Part shown: one piece after another, positions 58,398 to 64,000 of the stretch
How the letters are laid out: each line of letters opens with the position of its first letter
How positions within the stretch are numbered: position 1 is the stretch's first letter
Assembly: GCF_949282365.1 (NCBI RefSeq)
Contig: NZ_CASDOY010000001.1
Coordinates: forward strand, 124,001 to 188,000
Direction: 5' to 3'
DNA length: 64,000 nucleotides
Source: an uncultured Desulfovibrio sp.
GTDB taxonomy: Bacteria; Desulfobacterota; Desulfovibrionia; Desulfovibrionales; Desulfovibrionaceae
Notes under the pieces: model-generated
Database searches by the model: none
Told to the model about the DNA's origin: nothing
What the model saw: the letters and a program-made list of their open reading frames with translations, nothing else
Program-made: the position numbers and the translations under genes

Positions 58398-60356
58398 CTA
58401 GGCGATCTGGCTGCCGTTGGGCACGGGCGCGGCAGGCGTCAGCACGGAGAGTTTGCCGTCCTTTTCCGCGGTCAGCACCATCCCGTTGGACATCAGGCCG
58501 CGGATCTTGCGCGGCGGCAGATTGAGTACGGCGATGACCTGCTTGCCCACCAGTTCCTCGGGCTTGTAGTGGTCCGCCAGACCGGACAGGATCTGACGCG
58601 GCTGGCCTTCGTCAAAATCGATCTCCAGGCGCAGGATACGGTCGGCATTGGGATGCTTTTCCGCCGCGACCACGGTCCCGGCGCACATCTGCACGGCCTT
58701 GAACTGGTCAAAGCTGATCTCGCCGCCCTGCCCGGCTTCGGCCGGAGCGGCCTTGGCGGCTTCCTGCTTTTTTTCCTTCCTGGCCTTGGGGGCCGCCTGG
58801 GCTTCCTGCTGCAGGGCCTTGACGTCGATGCGCGGGAAAAGGTTGGAGCTGGCCGCCACCTCGGTACCGGGCAGCAGACCGTCGAACGTGGCGGCTTCCG
58901 CCTCCAGGGCGGTGGTCACAGGGCCGTCGCCGGGCTGCTGGCCCAGCTGTTCCAGCAGGGTGCGGGAGGCGTCGGGCATGACGGCCCACAGGCACAGGGC
59001 CACCTTGCGCATGGCCGACAGCAGCACGTACATGACCGTACCTAGGCGCACGCTGTCGCCCTGCTTGAACAGGGTCCACGGCGCCTGCGAATCCACATAC
59101 TTGTTCAGCGCACGCACCAGATCCCACAGGGAATCCAGGCCCTGGGCGAACTGGGTATTGCCGAACAGCTGGATATAGTTGGTCATGGCCGTGGCACACA
59201 GCTCGATGATGGCCTTGTCGTCCTCGCTGAAATCGCCGGGCTGGGGCACCTTGCTGTCGAAATACTTGGCCGTCATGGACAGCACGCGGCTGAAGAGGTT
59301 GCCCAGGTCATTGGCCAGGTCGGCATTGATGCGGGTCACCATGCCTTCCTCGCTGAAGGAGGCGTCGGAACCGAAGTGCATCTCGCGCAGCAGGAAATAG
59401 CGGAAGGCATCCAGGCCGTATTTCTGGCGCATTTCCAGCGGTTCAACGACATTACCCAAGGATTTCGACATCTTGGTATCACGAACCAGCCAGTAGCCGT
59501 GCACGTTCAGATGCTGGTACACGGGCAGGCCCGCGGCTTTGAGCATGGTGGGCCAGAACACGGCGTGGGGCTTGAGGATATCCTTGGCCACCAGATGCTC
59601 GCCGGGCCAGAAGGTCGTGTACTTTTCGCCGTCAGGCCAGCCCAGGGCGCTGATATAGTTCAGCAGGGCGTCGAACCAGACATAACAGACGTAGTCCTTG
59701 TCGAAGGGCAGCTCGATGCCCCAGGTCAGACGGGACTTGGGCCGGGAGATGCACAAGTCTTCCAGCGCGCCCGATTCCAGCATGGACAGCACTTCGTTGC
59801 GGTAGCGCTCTGGCCGGATGAAATCGGGATGGCTCTCGATGTATTCGCGCAGCCAGGGCAGATACTTGGACATGCGGAAAAAGTAGTTCTTCTCGCTGAT
59901 GAATTCCGGCTTGGTCAGATGCTGGGGGCAAAGACCGTTCTCCAGCTCCTTTTCCGTGTAGAAACGCTCGCAGCCATAGCAATAATGACCGCCAAACTCA
60001 CCAAAGTAGATGTCCCCGGCATCATAGACCTGCTGCAAGAAGCGCTGCACGCGGGCCTTGTGGTCCTCGTCCGTGGTACGCACGAAACCGTCGTTCTCGA
60101 TGCCCAGCTGCGGCCACAGCTTCTGGAAAAGCGCGCTGATGCCGTCCACGAATTCCTTGGGGGAAACGCCCTGCTTTTCGGCGGCCTTGACGATCTTGTC
60201 GCCGTGCTCGTCCGTACCGGTCAGGAACATGGTGTTCTCGCCCAGGGTCTTGTGGAAACGCGACAGGGAGTCGGCCACGATGGTGGTATAGGCATGCCCG
60301 AGGTGCGGCTTGGCATTCACATAGTAGATGGGGGTGGTGATATAAAAGTTTTTCAC
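58398..60356 (-). CDS. metG: Methionyl-tRNA synthetase
   Basis: A 652-residue class I synthetase with the HIGH-type site PHLGHAY near residue 17, a cysteine-bearing CP insert (CYGCERFY, GLCPQH), KMSKS in TKMSKSLGNVV, and an anticodon-binding helical domain. A C-terminal OB-fold tRNA-binding domain (about 550-652; FKAVQMCAGTVVAAEKHPNADRIL) is the dimerisation module. The linker before it is Lys/Ala-rich. The start codon is GTG (complement of 60354-60356) with GGAG upstream. It follows the PSP1-domain gene after 12 bases. Confidence 0.96.
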   Translation of the reverse strand: MKNFYITTPIYYVNAKPHLGHAYTTIVADSLSRFHKTLGENTMFLTGTDEHGDKIVKAAEKQGVSPKEFVDGISALFQKLWPQLGIENDGFVRTTDEDHKARVQRFLQQVYDAGDIYFGEFGGHYCYGCERFYTEKELENGLCPQHLTKPEFISEKNYFFRMSKYLPWLREYIESHPDFIRPERYRNEVLSMLESGALEDLCISRPKSRLTWGIELPFDKDYVCYVWFDALLNYISALGWPDGEKYTTFWPGEHLVAKDILKPHAVFWPTMLKAAGLPVYQHLNVHGYWLVRDTKMSKSLGNVVEPLEMRQKYGLDAFRYFLLREMHFGSDASFSEEGMVTRINADLANDLGNLFSRVLSMTAKYFDSKVPQPGDFSEDDKAIIELCATAMTNYIQLFGNTQFAQGLDSLWDLVRALNKYVDSQAPWTLFKQGDSVRLGTVMYVLLSAMRKVALCLWAVMPDASRTLLEQLGQQPGDGPVTTALEAEAATFDGLLPGTEVAASSNLFPRIDVKALQQEAQAAPKARKEKKQEAAKAAPAEAGQGGEISFDQFKAVQMCAGTVVAAEKHPNADRILRLEIDFDEGQPRQILSGLADHYKPEELVGKQVIAVLNLPPRKIRGLMSNGMVLTAEKDGKLSVLTPAAPVPNGSQIA

Positions 60357-60368
60357 GTCTGACTCCGT

Positions 60369-61445
60369 TTATTCGGCAACGCCGTCCTGCCGTTGCTGCG
60401 ACTTGCGGCGACGGCGGCGGCGACTTTTGCTGTTTTCTGCGGGGGCGGCTTCGGTCTGTGCCTGCGGCCGGGCCGCCGTTTCGGCGGTCAGGGGCGCGTC
60501 GGGCGGCAGCACGTCGGCGAACAGGTCGGGATCGTCCACATTCTCCGGCGTGACGGAGACCACCAGCAGGCCGTCCCCCTGGGCCGGCTTCTGCGCCTGC
60601 TGGGGCTGCTGGCGCGGCTGGGCGTTGCCGGGATGGGGATCGGGGCGATGGGGATCCAGGGCCTGCCATTCGTCCAGGGTCAGTTCCTGTTCCTCATTGT
60701 TCTCGTTGAGCACGGACAGGGAATTGCGGAACATATTGGCCCGCAGCACCTTCATGGTGCCCTGGGTGGTCTGGTATTTCTTGCCCAGGCGCGGGCAGTT
60801 ATGGTGGAAGCGGTCGTAATTTTCCTGCTCGTAGGAGAGGCAGCACAACAGCCTTCCGCAAATACCCGATATCTTTGCCGGATTGAGAAACAGATTCTGT
60901 TCCTTGGCCATGCGGATGGTCACGGGCGCGAACTTGCGCAGGTAGCGGCGACAGCAGCAGACCATGCCGCAGTTGCCCACCGCGCCCACCATCTGGGTCT
61001 CATGGCGCACGCCTATCTGGCGCAACTCGATACGGGCGCGGTACTCGCGCACCAGGTCCTTGACCAGCTCGCGAAAGTCGATGCGTGCCGGGGCCGTAAA
61101 GTAGAAAATAAGCTTGCTGCGGTCAAAAAAAACTTCCACATCCACCAGTTTCATGTCCAGGCGGCGGTCACGGATGCACTGGCGGCAGAATTCCGTGGCC
61201 TCGCGGGCCAGCTCCTCATTGCTGCGGCCTTCCGCCATATCCGCTTCCGTGGCCCGGCGTTCGATGGGCGTCAGGCTCTCCTGCTCCACACCGGCCACAT
61301 GATCGTAAGGACCGGAGACCACCTGAGCCAGAGCCTGGCCCTGATCGGCCGCGATCAGCACATGATCGCCCACGGCCAGATCAGCGGGGCCCGTATGGTA
61401 CAGGGTCTGTCCCAAAGCGCGAAAGCGCAAACCGTATATTGGCAT
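60369..61445 (-). CDS. PSP1-domain (RicT/YaaT-type) protein
   Basis: A 358-residue protein from ATG 61445 (MPIYGLRFRALGQTLYH). A longer frame from 61496 adds 17 residues. The PSP1 domain spans about 10-260 with KLIFYFTAPARIDFRELVKDLV, GAVGNCGMVCCCRRYL, ISGICGRLLCCLSYE and a cluster of cysteines (NCGMVCCC, GRLLCCLS) that in RicT helps hold Fe-S clusters with partner proteins. The C-terminal 80 residues are a Gln/Pro-rich tail ending in an Arg-rich run (RRRRRRKSQQR), which suggests RNA contact. In Bacillus, RicT supports RNA processing with RNase Y. No such partner is seen here, so its role is inferred. Confidence 0.85.
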   Translation of the reverse strand: MPIYGLRFRALGQTLYHTGPADLAVGDHVLIAADQGQALAQVVSGPYDHVAGVEQESLTPIERRATEADMAEGRSNEELAREATEFCRQCIRDRRLDMKLVDVEVFFDRSKLIFYFTAPARIDFRELVKDLVREYRARIELRQIGVRHETQMVGAVGNCGMVCCCRRYLRKFAPVTIRMAKEQNLFLNPAKISGICGRLLCCLSYEQENYDRFHHNCPRLGKKYQTTQGTMKVLRANMFRNSLSVLNENNEEQELTLDEWQALDPHRPDPHPGNAQPRQQPQQAQKPAQGDGLLVVSVTPENVDDPDLFADVLPPDAPLTAETAARPQAQTEAAPAENSKSRRRRRRKSQQRQDGVAE

Positions 61446-61587
61446 AGTCTTCAATCTTTGTTGCGGGAATGATCTGAATTCCCATTCATCGGGCATATCC
61501 GTGCCGCTGTCAACACATGCCGCCCGGCCCCCTGTCTGCCCCGGCGAACGGCTGCCGGACCGGCACCAGAATGCACAGGGCTTTTTC

Positions 61588-61616
61588 TTGCTATGCCCTT
61601 CTCCATGTTCTAGACT
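61588..61616 (+). promoter_or_regulatory. Promoter of the HD-domain gene
   Basis: TTGCTA at 61588-61593 and TAGACT at 61611-61616 have a 17-base spacer. The start codon follows 22 bases after the -10 box. Confidence 0.6.
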
Positions 61617-61637
61617 TGTGACAAGGAGAACATCACC

Positions 61638-62186
61638 ATGATTTCACGAGACGAAGCGCTGGCCCTGCTGGCGGAAAACCATGTCCAGGCGGGCCTGCTG
61701 CAGCATTCCCTTGCTTCCGAGGCCGTGATGCGGGCGCTGGCCCGCCAGTTCGGCGAAGATGAAGAATTGTGGGGCCTGACCGGACTGCTCCATGATGTGG
61801 ACTATCCCGCCACGGAAGCCACGCCGGGAAAGCACGGTCTGGAAGGCGCCCGCCTGCTGGAAGGCAAGCTGCCGGAAGAAGCCCTGACCGCCATCCGGGC
61901 CCACAACGGCGAAATGACCGGCTGCGCGCCCCAGAGCCGTTTCGACTACGCCCTGCGCTGCGGCGAGACCATCACCGGCCTCATCAGCGCCGCGGCCCTG
62001 ATGCGTCCCACGGGCTACGAAGGCATGGAGGTCAAGAGCATCAAGAAGAAGATGAAGGACAAGGCCTTTGCCGCCAGCGTCTGCCGGGACAACATCCGCC
62101 AGTGCGAACAGGCGGGCCTGCCCCTGGACGCATTCCTGGCCCTTTCCATCGCCGCCATGCGCGACTGCTTTTCCCAACCTGCCTGA
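61638..62186 (+). CDS. HD-domain phosphohydrolase-like protein
   Basis: A 182-residue protein with AAGGAGAA before ATG 61638. It carries a canonical HD motif in LTGLLHDVDYP (metal-binding His-Asp), an upstream His in LLQHSLASEAV, and a downstream RAHNGEMTG. This fits the HDIG-type phosphohydrolase domain. Substrates in this family vary (nucleotides, phosphate esters). The gene precedes a phosphofructokinase gene by about 25 bases, so they may be co-transcribed. The function cannot be narrowed further. Confidence 0.85.
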   Translation: MISRDEALALLAENHVQAGLLQHSLASEAVMRALARQFGEDEELWGLTGLLHDVDYPATEATPGKHGLEGARLLEGKLPEEALTAIRAHNGEMTGCAPQSRFDYALRCGETITGLISAAALMRPTGYEGMEVKSIKKKMKDKAFAASVCRDNIRQCEQAGLPLDAFLALSIAAMRDCFSQPA

Positions 62187-62210
62187 ACCGCGTACGCATG
62201 AGGTAGCAGC

Positions 62211-63530
62211 ATGACCGACACCGGCTCCATCGATACCACTATCCGCACCCTCGGCACGCCCAAAATCATCTCCCGGCTGCCCTACCTCACCTGGGTGGAC
62301 GACGTGCGTCTGCCTGTCCAGGTGGACAAGGAACTCTGCGAGGAATTCACCGAACCCGTGCGCCTGGACTTCGAGGCCGCCGGGCCCCGGAAGAAACTCT
62401 ATTTCGATCCCAGCAGGGCCAAATGCGCCATCGTCACCTGCGGCGGCCTCTGCCCCGGGCTCAACGACGTCATCCGGGCCATCGTCATGGAGGCATATCA
62501 CGCCTACCATGTGCCCTCCATCATGGGCATCCGCTATGGTCTGGAAGGCTTCATCCCGTCCTACGGACACCAGCCCATAGACCTGACGCCCGAACGCGTG
62601 GCCGACATCCACCGTTTTGGCGGCACCATCCTCGGCTCCTCGCGCGGGCCCCAGTCCTCCGAGGAGATCGTGGACAGTCTGGAACGCTCCAATGTCAGCG
62701 TCCTGTTCGTCATCGGCGGCGACGGCAGCATGAAGGCCGCCCTGAGCATCAGCCGCGCGGTACAGGCGCGCAATCTCAGGATCGCCGTCATCGGCATCCC
62801 CAAGACCATCGACAACGACATCAACTTCATCCCCCAGTCCTTCGGTTTTGAAACGGCGGTCTTCAAGGCCACCGAAGCCATCGAATGCGCCCATAACGAA
62901 GCCAAGGGCATGCCCAACGGCATCGGCCTGGTCAAGCTCATGGGCCGTGAATCGGGCTTCATCGCCGCCCAGGCCACACTGGCCATGAAGGAAGTGAACT
63001 TCGTCCTGGTCCCCGAAGCGCCTTTCAGCCTGGAAGGCGAAGGCGGCCTGCTGCCCGCCCTGGAAGAACGCCTGAAAAGCCGTCATCATGCCGTCATCGT
63101 GGCGGCGGAAGGCGCGGGGCAGCATCTGCTGGACCGATCCGGCGCCACCGATGCCTCGGGCAACCTGATGCTGGGCGACGTGGCCGACCTGCTGCGCTCG
63201 GAGATCAAGCGCTACATGGACGCGCGCGGCATCTCCCACGGCATCAAGTACATCGACCCCAGCTACATCATCCGTTCCGTGCCCGCCACGGCCAACGACA
63301 AGGTCTATTGCGGCTTCCTGGGCCAGTACGCCGTGCATGCGGCCATGGCCGGGCGCACCGACATGGTGGTGGGCAAGATCCAGGACCGTTATGTGCATCT
63401 GCCGCTGGAACTGGTGACGCGCCGCCGCCGCAAGCTCAATATCTACTCCGACCTCTGGCGTGCCGCGCTGGAATCCACCGGTCAGGGCATGCTGGCCGGC
63501 ATGCTGCCGCAGCAGGAACCCCGTGGCTAG
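62211..63530 (+). CDS. 6-phosphofructokinase, ATP- or PPi-dependent
   Basis: A 439-residue kinase of the long PFK group. The nucleotide-binding loop reads VTCGGLCPGLND. The catalytic core has FVIGGDGSMKAAL and IPKTIDNDINF, and substrate contacts include LMGRESGFIAA. GGDGS usually marks ATP-dependent enzymes, while PPi-dependent ones tend to have GGDDS, so ATP is favoured. It phosphorylates fructose 6-phosphate, the committed glycolytic step, and would use hexose phosphate released from the glycogen store encoded at 21-30 kb. Start ATG 62211 has GAGG upstream. Its last codons overlap the start of the helicase gene. Confidence 0.9.
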   Translation: MTDTGSIDTTIRTLGTPKIISRLPYLTWVDDVRLPVQVDKELCEEFTEPVRLDFEAAGPRKKLYFDPSRAKCAIVTCGGLCPGLNDVIRAIVMEAYHAYHVPSIMGIRYGLEGFIPSYGHQPIDLTPERVADIHRFGGTILGSSRGPQSSEEIVDSLERSNVSVLFVIGGDGSMKAALSISRAVQARNLRIAVIGIPKTIDNDINFIPQSFGFETAVFKATEAIECAHNEAKGMPNGIGLVKLMGRESGFIAAQATLAMKEVNFVLVPEAPFSLEGEGGLLPALEERLKSRHHAVIVAAEGAGQHLLDRSGATDASGNLMLGDVADLLRSEIKRYMDARGISHGIKYIDPSYIIRSVPATANDKVYCGFLGQYAVHAAMAGRTDMVVGKIQDRYVHLPLELVTRRRRKLNIYSDLWRAALESTGQGMLAGMLPQQEPRG

Positions 63531-64000
63531 CCTGAATCAGGTCAAAGCCTCCGCCGGGTCAGGCAAGACCTATGACCTGACCCGGCGTTTCCTGTGCCTG
63601 CTGGCCGCCTGCGGGACCCCGGCGCCAGCGGCTTCGTCCGCCTGCGGGCTGGGCAACGGCCCCTCCGGCTGGGACGAGATCCTGGCCATCACCTTCACCA
63701 ATGCCGCTGCCGGCGAGATGCGCGACCGCGTCATCGGCCGTCTCAAGCGCATCGCCCTGGGCACGCCGGAACAAGGCATCCCCCTGACGCCCGCCGCGGC
63801 CGCCCGCTGGCTGGACGTCATTCTGCACGATCTGGGCAGCCTCAACATCCGCACCATCGACAGCCTGCTCCACGCCATCGTGCGCGCGGCCGCCCTGCAG
63901 CTGGGGCTGCCGCCGGACTTCCAGCCCGCCTTCGTGAGCATGGATGCCGTGACGCCCTATCTCGACACCTTGCTGAACCAGGCCGCCCAAGGCAACGAGG
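63523..64000 (+). CDS. UvrD/RecB-family helicase (N-terminal part, runs off the window)
   Basis: The open frame starts at GTG 63523, preceded by AGGA, and overlaps the phosphofructokinase stop by 8 bases. It begins MASLNQVKASAGSGKTYDLTRRFL, a Walker A motif of superfamily 1 helicases at the extreme N terminus, followed by ILAITFTNAAAGEMRDRV (helicase motif Ia) and NIRTIDSLLHAIVR. This is how RecB- and AddA-like exonuclease subunits start. Only 159 codons are visible and the rest lies beyond base 64000, so RecB, AddA and simpler UvrD-like proteins cannot be separated. Confidence 0.85.
   Translation, partial: MASLNQVKASAGSGKTYDLTRRFLCLLAACGTPAPAASSACGLGNGPSGWDEILAITFTNAAAGEMRDRVIGRLKRIALGTPEQGIPLTPAAAARWLDVILHDLGSLNIRTIDSLLHAIVRAAALQLGLPPDFQPAFVSMDAVTPYLDTLLNQAAQGNE

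Noticed and set aside
1..64000. CRISPR array, prophage or insertion sequence
   Set aside because: I found no regularly spaced repeats, no transposase or integrase, and no terminal inverted repeats with target duplications. The repeats seen are tRNA and hesB duplications.

Overview
The window reads as a chromosomal segment of a high-GC, Gram-negative, anaerobic sulfate-reducer-type bacterium, most likely Desulfovibrio or a close relative. The evidence is a UGA-encoded formate dehydrogenase, a selenium-handling gene block with a HesB-like selenoprotein, a Lap/Dvh-type biofilm secretion cluster with an HD-GYP-like receptor, and the general gene style. I saw no insertion sequence, prophage or CRISPR array, and the species assignment is an inference from gene content.

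Layout, left to right. 0-2.7 kb: the end of a beta-hydroxyacid dehydrogenase-family gene, one membrane-anchored unknown, and three tRNA-Pro(GGG) genes, of which one has a 62-bp tandem duplication of its 3' half and another has an exactly duplicated anticodon loop. 3-6 kb: a YeiH-type exporter with a 54-residue membrane protein, a small unknown and an RhtA-type exporter. 6.5-10.4 kb: a selenocysteine formate dehydrogenase and a fused Fe-S/flavin reductase. 10.6-20.8 kb: a nucleotidyltransferase-like gene, then a type I secretion ABC transporter and adaptor, a LapG-type protease and two degenerate HD-GYP sensors, which looks like a c-di-GMP-gated adhesin system. 21-30 kb: a glycogen operon (debranching enzyme, GT4 synthase, GH57 enzyme and a 1415-residue GT3-GT35 fusion). 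30-34 kb: nitroreductase with a divergent AraC regulator, and a NifA-like activator.

34-44 kb is housekeeping on the minus strand: tRNA-Arg, rpsT, glyS, glyQ, recO, a RodZ-like gene, a SurA-like gene and mfd. 44-49.5 kb holds three tandem HesB/IscA-like genes, the first with an in-frame UGA where its paralogues have cysteine, then pyrR and a selenium block (yedE, yedF, a DUF3343 gene and an NnrD-like kinase). 49.8-52.3 kb is a coupled operon of a ModA-like Tat-exported binding protein, a NapH-like membrane ferredoxin and a NifB-like radical SAM protein, a candidate metal-cofactor system. 52.9-55.9 kb is a tripartite tricarboxylate transporter whose binding-protein gene carries an in-frame amber codon. 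56-64 kb has two identical tRNA-Met genes, uppP, a 66-residue unknown, metG, a PSP1-domain gene, an HD-domain gene, a 6-phosphofructokinase and the start of a UvrD/RecB-like helicase.

Themes. Selenium links the 8-10 kb and 44-49 kb regions, because the yedE block would supply selenium for the formate dehydrogenase and the HesB selenoprotein. The secretion cluster pairs a periplasmic protease with an inner-membrane receptor that has lost its phosphodiesterase metal ligands. The most novel-looking items are the HesB selenoprotein in a gene triplet, the NifB-like/ModA-like/NapH-like operon, the double-loop tRNA-Pro and the pair of dead HD-GYP receptors around the secretion genes.
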